Source: Bradyrhizobium erythrophlei (GTDB taxonomy: Bacteria; Pseudomonadota; Alphaproteobacteria; Rhizobiales; Xanthobacteraceae). Taken from it: DNA of 64,000 nt. Positions 26,271 to 34,690 of the stretch are shown one piece after another. The notes below the pieces were generated by a model. That model had not been told where the DNA came from, ran no database searches, and worked only from the letters and a program-made list of their open reading frames with translations. The position numbers were made by a program, and so were the translations under genes. Position 1 is the stretch's first letter. Each line of letters opens with the position of its first letter. Location: the NCBI GenBank assembly GCA_900129675.1, contig FSRD01000003.1:992001-1056000 (forward strand), written 5' to 3'.

Positions 26271-27548
26271 CTAGACCGGTTCACGCGTCAGGATCAGCGA
26301 GGCATTCTGCCCGCCGAAACCGAACGAGTTGGACATCACGGCCGTGACGCGGGCGTCGCGCGCCTTGTTCGCCACCACGTCGAACGGGATCGCCGGATCG
26401 GGCATGTCGTAGTTGATGGTCGGCGGAATCCGCTGATGTTCGAGCGTCAGCAGCGAGAAGATGGCCTCGACTCCGCCGGCCGCGGAAATGGTGTGGCCGA
26501 CCATCGATTTGTTGGATGATACCGGAATGTGATTGGCGCGTTCGCCGAACACGGCCGCGGTGGTGAGATACTCCATCTTGTCGTTTTCCGGCGTCGCGGT
26601 GCCATGCGCGTTGATGTGATCGATCTGCTCGGGCGCCATCCCGGCATCGGCCAGCGTCTTGCGCATGCAGCCGATGATCGGCTTGCCGTCGGGGCTCGAC
26701 CGGGTGCGGTGGAACGAGTCGGTCAGTTCGCCGCAGCCGGCCACGACGCCAAGGATCGGCGCGCCGCGGGCCATCGCCGCTTCGTAGCTTTCCAGCACCA
26801 AGGCGCCGGCGCCTTCGGCCATGACGAAACCGTCCCGGTTCTTCGAAAATGGCTTCGATGCGGCTTGCGGCGGATCGTTCTGTGTCGAAAGCGCCGAGAG
26901 CAGGGAGAAGCGGACCATCGCTTCCGGATTGACCGTGCCTTCGGTTGCGACGCAAAGCGCCGCATCGGCTTCGCCACGGCGGATCGCTTCCACGCCGAGC
27001 TGGATCGAGGTCGCGCCGGAGGCGCAAGCGGTCGACAATGAGATCGGCGATCCCTTGGTTCCGAAGGTTTCGGCGAGGTGACCGGCGACCGAGCCGAACA
27101 TGAAACGATGGTGATATTCGGCGAACTTTCCGCCACCGCTGGCACGCAAAACATCGAAATAGTCGAATTCTTTTTTTCCGACGGTGCGGCCGACTTCCAG
27201 CCGCTGCGGCCATTCGGTCTCGACCGGCGCGACCGCCAGAAACAGCGGGCCCGGAAAATTACCCTTGCTGCCGATTCCGGACTGCTGCAGCGCTTCTTCG
27301 GTAGCCATCTCGGCGAGACGCTCTGAAAGGCTGGTCGACGAGAACGGCTCGACGGTGACGAAATCGATCGTCCCGGCCATCGTCGACTTCAGTCCCTCGA
27401 CGGGGAAACGCGTGACCGTCTTGATGCCGGATTCGCCCGCGGTCAGCTTCGCCCAATTGTCTTTCTTGCCGGTGCCGAGCGAGGTGACAATGCCCATGCC
27501 GGTAACGACGACGATCGGCCTGCCGAATTTATCGCGTGGTGCTGCCAT
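26271..27548 (-). CDS. fabF1XL: Beta-ketoacyl-ACP synthase for very-long-chain acyl chains (FabF1XL)
   Basis: A 425-residue FabF-type condensing enzyme with a complete triad: Cys175 in STACASGATS, His in INAHGTATPEND, and His in MVGHTISAAGG. It elongates acyl chains on AcpXL. It lies between lpxXL and the second ketosynthase gene. The 108-bp gap to that gene holds a short palindromic repeat. Confidence 0.9.
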   Translation of the reverse strand: MAAPRDKFGRPIVVVTGMGIVTSLGTGKKDNWAKLTAGESGIKTVTRFPVEGLKSTMAGTIDFVTVEPFSSTSLSERLAEMATEEALQQSGIGSKGNFPGPLFLAVAPVETEWPQRLEVGRTVGKKEFDYFDVLRASGGGKFAEYHHRFMFGSVAGHLAETFGTKGSPISLSTACASGATSIQLGVEAIRRGEADAALCVATEGTVNPEAMVRFSLLSALSTQNDPPQAASKPFSKNRDGFVMAEGAGALVLESYEAAMARGAPILGVVAGCGELTDSFHRTRSSPDGKPIIGCMRKTLADAGMAPEQIDHINAHGTATPENDKMEYLTTAAVFGERANHIPVSSNKSMVGHTISAAGGVEAIFSLLTLEHQRIPPTINYDMPDPAIPFDVVANKARDARVTAVMSNSFGFGGQNASLILTREPV

Positions 27549-27613
27549 GATTCCCCCGTCGATGCTGCGCCGTACCCGTGCAGCGCTATCGTGCTCTACT
27601 TCTGCTGCTCAAA

Positions 27614-27656
27614 CATGATCTCGCCGGAAAAGCGGCCCGCCCTTCCGGATCATGCT
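27614..27656. repeat. Palindromic repeat between fabF1XL and fabF2XL
   Basis: CATGATCTCGCCGGAA and TTCCGGATCATG form a near-perfect inverted repeat around a GC-rich centre. It resembles the CATGATC...GATCATG palindromes dispersed in Rhizobiales genomes. It ends at the fabF2XL stop codon. Confidence 0.6.
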
Positions 27657-28859
27657 CTACTTGACCGCCTCGACCAGGGCCATGCCTTCGCCCTGCCAGT
27701 GACCGGCCCCCACCACGACAATCTGGGTCGGCGGTTCGGACTTTTCAACCTCGAACCCGGTCGGATCGTTGGGCGGAAACAGCGCGCCGCGCGAGATCGA
27801 AAGTGCGGCGAGCGCCAGGCCGAGCGGAAACTGGGTCTCCAGCGTGTGGCCGAAGGTCGTGCCGGTTGCGCGCACCGCGAAGCCGGGGTGCTGGCGCAGG
27901 AAGGCTCTCTCTTCCGCCGTTACGGGCTCGACGCCGGTCGCGCCGGTAATGAGGTTGCCGCTGTCGGCGGAAACGCCGAGCTTCGTCCACAGCGCTTCCA
28001 GCGATTTCGTCACCGCGCCCGGCTGTTTGCGCTGCGCGAGGTCGGCCACCACCCGGGTCAGCTTTGCGTAGGGCTTTGCGCCGCGCGCCTCTGCGTGTTC
28101 CCGCGATTCCATTACCAGGAAAGCGCCAACGGAGCCCATGGCGAAGCCGCTGTTGTTCTCGCGGGCCCAGACGCCCGAGAATTTGTCGGTCAGGTTGAAA
28201 TCGCCGAATTCATAGAGGATCATGAGGTCGGGACGTTCGCCATTATGGGCGCCGCCGATCAGGGCGATGTCGCTTTGACCGGCCTCGATGCGCGCGAGCG
28301 CGATCCGCGCGGCATCGATGCTTGCGGCTTCCTCGCCCATGAAGGTGCGTGACGTGCCGCAGACGCCATGAACGATGGCGATGTTGCCGGCGAGCAGGTT
28401 GGAGAGCTGGGCCAGAAACAGGGTCGGCCGCAGGTCATTCATCAGCCGTTCGTTGAGAAAGCCGGGGCTTGAATTGCCCTGCGCGTCGGCGTTGAGGATC
28501 GCCATGTCGACCGCGATGTCGCGTTCGCCACCGCCGGCCGCGATCACCATATCCATCCGGGAAAGGATTTCCTGATTGCCTTTGACGCCGGCCGAATCGA
28601 GCGCCAGCCCGGCGGCATAGGTGCCGATGCGCTGCCACGCCTCCATCTGGCGCTGATCGCCCTTTTTCGGGATCTGGGCGTCGAAGACGACCGGCGCCAG
28701 CGGATGGACGATGTAGGGCGCGAAACGCTTGTCGTCGAAATTGATACGCTTGGCGTTCAGGGCGTCCCAATGCGCTTCGAGCCCTTCACCGAGCGAGGAC
28801 ACGATGCCGATGCCGGTGATCCAGACTTCCTTCGCACCCGGTGATTTCGGCTCAGTCAT
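27657..28859 (-). CDS. fabF2XL: Ketosynthase-like protein of the very-long-chain cluster (FabF2XL)
   Basis: A 400-residue condensing-enzyme homologue. The nucleophile region keeps Cys167 (VHGVCGTSRTF) and the second active-site His (TTFGHTLE). The first catalytic His of the NAHGT motif is missing: the aligned stretch reads ITGATGVEPVT. It may therefore be a partner subunit that works with FabF1XL, like chain-length factors in type II polyketide systems; this role is inferred. ATG 28859 overlaps the preceding fabZXL stop by 8 bp, so the two are translationally coupled. Confidence 0.88.
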   Translation of the reverse strand: MTEPKSPGAKEVWITGIGIVSSLGEGLEAHWDALNAKRINFDDKRFAPYIVHPLAPVVFDAQIPKKGDQRQMEAWQRIGTYAAGLALDSAGVKGNQEILSRMDMVIAAGGGERDIAVDMAILNADAQGNSSPGFLNERLMNDLRPTLFLAQLSNLLAGNIAIVHGVCGTSRTFMGEEAASIDAARIALARIEAGQSDIALIGGAHNGERPDLMILYEFGDFNLTDKFSGVWARENNSGFAMGSVGAFLVMESREHAEARGAKPYAKLTRVVADLAQRKQPGAVTKSLEALWTKLGVSADSGNLITGATGVEPVTAEERAFLRQHPGFAVRATGTTFGHTLETQFPLGLALAALSISRGALFPPNDPTGFEVEKSEPPTQIVVVGAGHWQGEGMALVEAVK

Positions 28860-29325
28860 GGGGCATCGCCTGCAGCGGGAAGCCGATCTTGTTGGCCATC
28901 GCATCCATGTGGACGCGAAAGGCAGGGTCGGGGAAGGGGGCGAGGCCGAAGGTGATTTCTGCGCTGCACTTCAAATCCTTGCCGACACGGCCCTTGGCCT
29001 TCGTGACGGCAAAGCCGGAACCCTCGTGCTCGACCTTCGCATCGATCGTCAGCAACTGACCGGGACTGACGAAACCTCGCATCTTGGCTTCCTTCACGAT
29101 CGCCAGGAACGGCATACGTTCGAACTTCAGCACGCCGAGCAATAGCCAGCCGGAACTCTGCGCCATCGCTTCGGTCAGGAGCACGCCGGGCATGATCGGA
29201 AAGCCTGGGAAATGGCCTTCGAAGATCGTATGCCTCTCCGGGACCTGCGCCTCGACCTTGATGGTGCGTTCGGCGAGGTCGAGATCGAGGATACGGTCGA
29301 TCAGTACAAAGTAATCGAGGTTCAT
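28852..29325 (-). CDS. fabZXL: 3-hydroxyacyl-ACP dehydratase of the very-long-chain cluster (FabZXL)
   Basis: A 157-residue hot-dog-fold dehydratase. The catalytic His and Glu are in FEGHFPGFPIMPGVLLTEAMAQ, split here as HFPGFPIMPG and TEAMAQ. It dehydrates 3-hydroxyacyl-AcpXL during elongation. It begins 9 bp after acpXL and overlaps fabF2XL by 8 bp. Its order in the cluster (acpXL-fabZXL-fabF2XL) matches that known in rhizobia. Confidence 0.9.
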   Translation of the reverse strand: MNLDYFVLIDRILDLDLAERTIKVEAQVPERHTIFEGHFPGFPIMPGVLLTEAMAQSSGWLLLGVLKFERMPFLAIVKEAKMRGFVSPGQLLTIDAKVEHEGSGFAVTKAKGRVGKDLKCSAEITFGLAPFPDPAFRVHMDAMANKIGFPLQAMPHD

Positions 29326-29334
29326 GGCGGGCGA

Positions 29335-29634
29335 TTACGAGGCCGCGCCCGTGCCTGCGTTCTTGGCGGCGACCAGTTCGTCGATGCGATCGGCGAGGTT
29401 TTTCAGCACGAAGTACTGCTCGGTCGTGGCCTTGCCGTCGTTGACCTCCTGGGTCCATTTTTCGAGCGGCATCTTGATTCCGAACGCCTTGTCGATCGCA
29501 AAGGCGATGTCGAGGAAGTCCAGACTGTCGATCCCGAGATCGTCGATGGCGTGGCTCTCCGGCTTGATCGTGTCGCGTGGAATGTCGCAGGTCTCAGCGA
29601 TAATGTTGGCGATCTGATCGAATGTAGAGGACAT
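29335..29634 (-). CDS. acpXL: Acyl carrier protein for very-long-chain fatty acids
   Basis: A 99-residue acyl carrier protein. The phosphopantetheine serine is Ser37 in GIDSLDF. It is longer than housekeeping AcpP, with an extra C-terminal helix, as AcpXL proteins are. ATG 29634 is used; ATG 29637 directly before it is equally possible, and AAAGG lies just upstream. It is the first gene of the minus-strand cluster. Confidence 0.92.
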   Translation of the reverse strand: MSSTFDQIANIIAETCDIPRDTIKPESHAIDDLGIDSLDFLDIAFAIDKAFGIKMPLEKWTQEVNDGKATTEQYFVLKNLADRIDELVAAKNAGTGAAS

Positions 29635-29826
29635 CATTAAGCCTTTGATATATTGGAGATAATTCTGGAGCGGCTTGGACGGGGCGGGTGCGGCGGCCCC
29701 GGAATGCCCGATGCCCTCCGGCCGGAGTTGAGTGCCCGTATATCGGAGCGGAGCCCTGAGTTCAATGGAGGTTGGCGCCCCCTGCGGGGACGCATTTTTG
29801 GGCAAGCGGATGGCCGGTTCCACAAT

Positions 29827-30225
29827 CTAGCCGTGCGGCACCATGGAAATCCGGGCGCAGTCGTGGCGGCCCATCAGCACGCAATCCTGGGTTTTGCGCA
29901 GGTCCGCAATGCTCATCGCCAGCCAAATCCCGATCGCGGTCAGCGCCACGGTGAACGCGAAGGCCGCAATATTGGCCAGCATCCGATGGCGGAAGTCGTC
30001 CGGCTCGTCACGTGGCCGCTCGTAGCGGGACAGATCGTTTGCAACGTGCCGGATATTTGTCTGCTCCGCCGGAGCGTCCTGCCGGCCGGGCGGATGGGCA
30101 GACGTGCGCGGCCGGAATTTGAGCACGACGTGCTCGTCATCCCTGGTAATAGGCCGCTGGGTTTTCACTGCTGTCGGTCCGGAGGCGTTATAACCCAGTT
30201 TAACACGCTCGCCCCTGCGGCTCAC
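29827..30225 (-). CDS. Conserved membrane-anchored protein of unknown function
   Basis: A 132-residue protein with a charged, probably disordered first ~80 residues and one membrane helix near residues 85-106 (ANIAAFAFTVALTAIGIWLA). The tail RKTQDCVLMGRHDCARI has two cysteines that could be periplasmic. I recognise the C-terminal half as typical of uncharacterised Bradyrhizobium proteins but know no function. It lies upstream of acpXL on the same strand with about 190 bp between them. Confidence 0.65.
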   Translation of the reverse strand: MSRRGERVKLGYNASGPTAVKTQRPITRDDEHVVLKFRPRTSAHPPGRQDAPAEQTNIRHVANDLSRYERPRDEPDDFRHRMLANIAAFAFTVALTAIGIWLAMSIADLRKTQDCVLMGRHDCARISMVPHG

Positions 30226-30254
30226 ATAAAATCTTGGTGCGTGTGAGTGCAGGT

Positions 30255-31139
30255 CTACCCTTGCACGGTGTCATGGAACCGGCCGTAATCGATCCTGAGA
30301 CGGCCGTCTTCCGCGGTGCCGAGGATTTCCACGTAGCGCTGTCCAAGGCGGATCTCGGGATAATCGTAAGACTTTCGCGCATGCACCGTTTGCGCGGCGA
30401 CGACATCGTACCCGGACACCACCACCACGAGAGAGACCTCGATGGCTTCGAGGTCATCGGCGGTCAGTCCGTAAAGCGGACTTCCGGCGTCGATGACGTG
30501 AAACAACGTCCAGCTCAGCGCCAGCGCCGGGCTCTCGTTTCGCAGCAGCGGCAGCTCGTAGAACCGCCGGAACGGCTGGCCTTCCTTGCTGACGATATTC
30601 TTGAACAGCCATAATCTGGCGGTGGCATTGCTGATGATGTTGTGGCGCTCGTTGGCGAGCCGGATCATCAGTGTCTGCTCGCCCTCATGGTCTGAAATGA
30701 CGGGGTTGTCGGCGAACAACAGCCGCGCGCTCGGACGCGAGAAGCGTGCAAAGATCAGCCCTGTCATCAGCGACATCGAAAAGATCCCGGTGAACAGTTC
30801 GACGGTCGCGATGAAATGCCCGTAATGGGTTTGTGGATGCATGTCGCCATAGCCGGCGGTCGAAAGCGTCTCGATGCTGAAATAGAGATAGTCGATGTAG
30901 TCGCCGCCCGGCACGTTGGAGATCGGCTGGCTTCCAATCCAGTAGAACACCGCAAAAAACGCGTTGAACGCGACGAACACCAATGCTGCACCGCCGATAA
31001 AGGCCGGCCAGGATGCCGTCATGCAGCGGTGGCTGATATCGGCCCAGAAATTGAGGTGCAGGCCTTCGGTGATCACTTCGCGGCCGCCAAAGCGCACGAC
31101 GTGGGCCTTCGACGTTCGATCGTTCGGGCTTTTGGTCAT
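30255..31139 (-). CDS. KirBac-type inward-rectifier potassium channel
   Basis: A 294-residue channel with two membrane helices around a pore loop with selectivity filter STAGYGDMHP. The C-terminal half (from about residue 130) is the cytoplasmic immunoglobulin-like domain of Kir channels, recognisable as LMIRLANERHNIISNATARL. ATG 31139 gives the typical start; an in-frame opening at 31223 would add 28 residues through a repeat. With the two kup genes it is the third potassium gene in the window. Confidence 0.9.
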   Translation of the reverse strand: MTKSPNDRTSKAHVVRFGGREVITEGLHLNFWADISHRCMTASWPAFIGGAALVFVAFNAFFAVFYWIGSQPISNVPGGDYIDYLYFSIETLSTAGYGDMHPQTHYGHFIATVELFTGIFSMSLMTGLIFARFSRPSARLLFADNPVISDHEGEQTLMIRLANERHNIISNATARLWLFKNIVSKEGQPFRRFYELPLLRNESPALALSWTLFHVIDAGSPLYGLTADDLEAIEVSLVVVVSGYDVVAAQTVHARKSYDYPEIRLGQRYVEILGTAEDGRLRIDYGRFHDTVQG

Positions 31140-31150
31140 AGTTTCAAACT

Positions 31151-31179
31151 CTCGCAAATCTCTCGCAAATCTCGCAAAT
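31151..31179. repeat. Three copies of CTCGCAAAT upstream of the channel gene
   Basis: CTCGCAAAT occurs at 31151-31159, 31162-31170 and 31171-31179. It sits 12-40 bp upstream of the channel start, in its probable leader or promoter. It could be a protein-binding array or slippage-derived. Confidence 0.5.
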
Positions 31180-31281
31180 GTCTTTGGGGTGGCAGGCGGG
31201 CATTTGATCGCCCGTGCCATCATGGCATAGTGGAACCGGCTTCAGAGTAGTTTTTGCCAGCCAAATACGGGGATTCAAGTT

Positions 31282-31908
31282 ATGGCCAACACGCGGGAAC
31301 CATACGTCAAGCCGGTCCCGATCCTCTCGCTGCGCCCAACCCAGATGACGGTTGGAATGCGGGAAGTGAAGGACAAACGCAAGCGCTGGCGGGAGCACAA
31401 GTCGGCGAAGAAGCGCGCTGAATTGCTGGGCAAGCACATGATTCCCGTGGTTTTTGGGCCGGACCAGAACTACTACGTGGTCGATCATCATCATCTGGCG
31501 CGTGCGCTGCACGACGAAGGCGTCAACGATATCCTGGTGACCGTGATCGGCGATCTCACCATGGTCCAGCGTGACGCGTTCTGGGGCGTGATGGACAACA
31601 AGCGATGGGTCTATCCGTACGACGCCAAGGGCGTACGCCGGCAATTCAAGGATATCCCGAAATCGGTAGCCGCCCTCAAGGACGACCCGTTCCGCAGCCT
31701 CGCCGGCGAATTGCGCCGCGCCGGCGGCTTTGCCAAGGACACCACGCCGTTCAGCGAATTCCTGTGGGCGGATTTCCTGCGCCGGAAAATGTCGCGCAAG
31801 AGCGTGGAAGCAGATTTCTCCAGGTCGATGGAGAAAGCGCTGGCTTTCGCCAAAAGCAAGGACGCGGTCTATCTGCCGGGCTGGTGTGGGCCGGCGTCGG
31901 ACGGCTAG
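31282..31908 (+). CDS. ParB-like nuclease-fold protein
   Basis: A 208-residue protein matching the putative ParB-like nuclease family (ParBc_2). The conserved parts are PVPILSLRPTQMTVGMREV near the N-terminus, IPVVFGPDQNYYVVDHHHLA, and DFLRRKM near the C-terminus. It lacks the helix-turn-helix and dimer domains of true ParB and is not beside parA, so it is not a partition protein. It is convergent with the AhpD-like gene, 18 bp apart. Confidence 0.75.
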   Translation: MANTREPYVKPVPILSLRPTQMTVGMREVKDKRKRWREHKSAKKRAELLGKHMIPVVFGPDQNYYVVDHHHLARALHDEGVNDILVTVIGDLTMVQRDAFWGVMDNKRWVYPYDAKGVRRQFKDIPKSVAALKDDPFRSLAGELRRAGGFAKDTTPFSEFLWADFLRRKMSRKSVEADFSRSMEKALAFAKSKDAVYLPGWCGPASDG

Positions 31909-31926
31909 CGTCCGGCGCGCCCGTTT

Positions 31927-32505
31927 CTATTTCGGCAGCCGGCCCATCATGTAGAATTCGTCGTTCGGGCGCATGGCGGTGACGTTGGCCAACCGGTTCG
32001 ATAGTGCAAAGAATGCCGAGATCGCGGCGATGTCCCAGATGTCGTCGTCGCTGAAGCCGTGGCTGGCGATGGCCGTGAAGTCCTCTTCCGAAATCCGGTT
32101 CGCCTCTGCGCTCACCTTCATCGCAAAGTCGAGCATGGCGCGCTGTCGCGGCGTGATATCGGCCTTGCGGTAGTTGACGGCGATCTGGTCGGCGATCTGC
32201 GGATTCTTGGCCCGGATGCGCAGGATCGCGCCGTGCGCGATCACGCAGTAATGGCACTGGTTGGCGCTGCTGGTCGCCACCACGATCATCTCGCGCTCGG
32301 CCTTGGTCAGGCCGCCCTCCTTGTCCATCAGCGCGTCATGATAGGCAAAGAAGGCGCGAAACTCGTCGGGACGATAGGCCAGCGTCAGGAAGACGTTGGG
32401 AACGAAGCCGGACTTTTCCTGCACCGCCAGGATGCGGGTGCGGATATCGTCCGGCAGCTTGTCGAGGGACGGCGTCGGGAATCGTCTTTCGATCGGCTGG
32501 GTCAT
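31927..32505 (-). CDS. AhpD-like/peroxidase-related alkylhydroperoxidase
   Basis: A 192-residue member of the carboxymuconolactone decarboxylase/AhpD fold, peroxidase-related subgroup. The redox motif CHYC with its downstream His (CHYCVIAHG) is intact at about residues 86-94. It probably reduces peroxides with an unknown electron donor. It follows herA on the same strand with a 97-bp gap and is convergent with the ParB-like gene. Confidence 0.85.
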   Translation of the reverse strand: MTQPIERRFPTPSLDKLPDDIRTRILAVQEKSGFVPNVFLTLAYRPDEFRAFFAYHDALMDKEGGLTKAEREMIVVATSSANQCHYCVIAHGAILRIRAKNPQIADQIAVNYRKADITPRQRAMLDFAMKVSAEANRISEEDFTAIASHGFSDDDIWDIAAISAFFALSNRLANVTAMRPNDEFYMMGRLPK

Positions 32506-32602
32506 GTAAAGGTTCCGGCATGCCGCGTGGTGCGGTTATGACGAAACCATAGTCGATGGCGGCTTCGGCGCAAAGCGCAGGAGTAGCTTGTTGGAACCCG
32601 CT

Positions 32603-34342
32603 TTAGCGCAGCGGCTTTTTCAAGAGCGAGAAGCGATCGGGATCGAGCCCCATCGAGGGCTGCAGCATCGGCGCTTCCAACGACACCGTGCGCGCGGCGG
32701 GCCGGTCGTTGATGGCGGGATCGTTCGGCACATCGCGATGCGAGGTAGCGCCACGCCAGCGCTCCAGCACGGCCGCGACGAAATGCATGTCGTGGCCGGC
32801 GGCGACCGACGGCACCGTGGAGATGGTGGCTTCGCTGCGCGGCAGTTGATGCAGCGGTACTTCCTTGAAGCGCAGCCGCGTCGGAAGTGCGACGCCTTCA
32901 CCGAACGCGAGCACTTCGCGGGTGCCGAGCGAGGGCACGAACGACAGCAAATTGGCGGCGGCGTCCGAGACCGCGGAACGCAGCAGCGCCTGGTCGCGGT
33001 CGTTGGCAAGGCGCATCGTGAACAGCGTGTTGCACTGGGAGATGATGGTGGCGTCGAGTTCGGCCGGACGCTGCGTCACCAGCCCGAGATAGACGCCGTA
33101 TTTGCGGCCTTCCTTGGCGATGCGCGAGACGGCCTTGCGGGTCGGCCCAAACCCGATGTTGCGGTCGGCGGAAGCGTAGCGATGCGCCTCTTCGCAGACA
33201 AACAGCAGCGGCGAGACGCCGTCGCTCCACAGCCCGAAGTCGAACGCCATGCGGCACAGCACCGACACCACGGAATCGATGACTTCGGCGGGGAAGCCGG
33301 CCAGCTGCATCACGGTCATCGGACGGCCGTTGGCCGGCAGCCGGAACAGATGGCTGATGACTTCCGCCATGGTGTCGCCGCCGACATTGGCGTTGTCGAA
33401 CATGAAGGCGTAGCGCGGATCGTTGCGAACGGTCTCGATGCGCGAAATCAGCTTGTGGTAGATGATGCGCGATGAGCGGTTTTCCAGCTTGCCCATGCGC
33501 TCGTCGATCAGCGAAATCAGATCGACCAGACGGTAGGGCACCGGGGTGTCGACGGTGTAGCCGATCGCCTTGGGATCGGCGCGCTTCAGCCCGAGCCGAT
33601 CGGTGTTCTGGTACTGCGTATAGATTCCCTTCGCCATCGGAATGACTTCGGCGAGGATGTCGAGTTCCTCCGGCACGCCGGGGCGGCCGGCGAACAGCAC
33701 GTCGACGATCTCTTCGAAATTGAACAGCCAGAACGGCAGTTTCAGGTTACGCGGGTTGAGCACCAGCGAGCGATCGCCGAAACAGCGGCCGTATTCGTTA
33801 TGGACGTCGAGCAGGAATATCCGCAAGTTCGGCCGCGACTTGAGAATTTCGTTCAGCAGCAGCGACACGCCGGTCGATTTGCCGACGCCGGTGGAGCCGA
33901 GCACCGCGAAATGCTTGGAGAGCATTTCCTCGATATCGACATAGGCGATGACCGAGGGATCCTGCTGCAGGGTGCCGATGTTGATCTGATCCGATCCGCT
34001 CGGCGCATAGACCGTGCGCAGCTCCGCGTTGCTGATCAGGTCGACGGCATCGCCGATGGTCGGATAGTTGGTGACGCCGCGCTGGAATTTGGGACGTTCG
34101 GGCCCGCCGAGGATTTCGCCGAGCAGGTCGACCGAGGCGCTGGCGATGTAGCTGTCGGATGTCGGCAGATTCTCGCACGACACTTCCGTGATCATGGCGA
34201 CGATGGTGGAATTTGCGCAGCGGATGCTGACGAAGCGGCCGACGGTAGCCCGCACCTCGGCGAGGCCCATCTTGTTCACCGCCAGAAGTCCGACCCGGGC
34301 GAGGGAGCCCCGCACCGAAATCACGCGTCCGAAGGATGTCAC
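32603..34342 (-). CDS. HerA-like (DUF87) hexameric ATPase
   Basis: A 579-residue FtsK/HerA-superfamily ATPase. An N-terminal beta-barrel-like HAS domain (about residues 1-110) precedes Walker A GSTGVGKST (149-157) and Walker B LLFVCEEAH. The TRKAVSRIAKEGRKYGV segment carries the conserved arginines. Archaeal HerA works with the nuclease NurA in end resection, but no nuclease gene is adjacent here. Bacterial homologues of this size are housekeeping proteins of unclear role. The 348-bp region upstream has no gene. Confidence 0.82.
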   Translation of the reverse strand: MTSFGRVISVRGSLARVGLLAVNKMGLAEVRATVGRFVSIRCANSTIVAMITEVSCENLPTSDSYIASASVDLLGEILGGPERPKFQRGVTNYPTIGDAVDLISNAELRTVYAPSGSDQINIGTLQQDPSVIAYVDIEEMLSKHFAVLGSTGVGKSTGVSLLLNEILKSRPNLRIFLLDVHNEYGRCFGDRSLVLNPRNLKLPFWLFNFEEIVDVLFAGRPGVPEELDILAEVIPMAKGIYTQYQNTDRLGLKRADPKAIGYTVDTPVPYRLVDLISLIDERMGKLENRSSRIIYHKLISRIETVRNDPRYAFMFDNANVGGDTMAEVISHLFRLPANGRPMTVMQLAGFPAEVIDSVVSVLCRMAFDFGLWSDGVSPLLFVCEEAHRYASADRNIGFGPTRKAVSRIAKEGRKYGVYLGLVTQRPAELDATIISQCNTLFTMRLANDRDQALLRSAVSDAAANLLSFVPSLGTREVLAFGEGVALPTRLRFKEVPLHQLPRSEATISTVPSVAAGHDMHFVAAVLERWRGATSHRDVPNDPAINDRPAARTVSLEAPMLQPSMGLDPDRFSLLKKPLR

Positions 34343-34690
34343 AGTGTTAAACCTGGCATGTCATGAATTGGGTCAGCTGCATTATGCCCGTGCAGGTTAC
34401 CGAAACGGTTAAATTCGCCGGGTTCAGGATTGGCTAAATCTGCCGCATCTTGGTCAGAATTTGTTTTGCCACGGCACCCCGGCTATCGCTTCAGCGCTCG
34501 TTATGCTGGAAAATCAGCGTTTCTTCGCTTCGGTTCGCGCGCACCGGGCGCGCCGGCGCTTAATCCTTCGTTTACCATTTCGACGGAGAGAGCCCGGTTC
34601 TCCGATCGCGTAACGCTACCCTGCGATCCCCGGACCAAGGATTGGGTCGGCCATTGGGTCGCGATAACCGATTGCTAACTGCAAGTTGTA
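34343..34690. other. Intergenic region between herA-like gene and GGDEF-EAL gene
   Basis: A 348-bp divergent region. I see no convincing gene or RNA. It must carry both promoters. An in-frame open stretch at 34430-34678 has no ribosome site and no recognisable protein. Confidence 0.5.

Noticed and set aside
31151..31179. CTCGCAAAT triplet as a CRISPR-like array
   Set aside because: Units are 9 bp and almost contiguous, without spacers. No CRISPR array was seen anywhere in the window.
31282..31908. ParB-like gene as a plasmid partition gene
   Set aside because: No parA, no centromere-like repeats, and the DNA-binding domain of ParB is missing.
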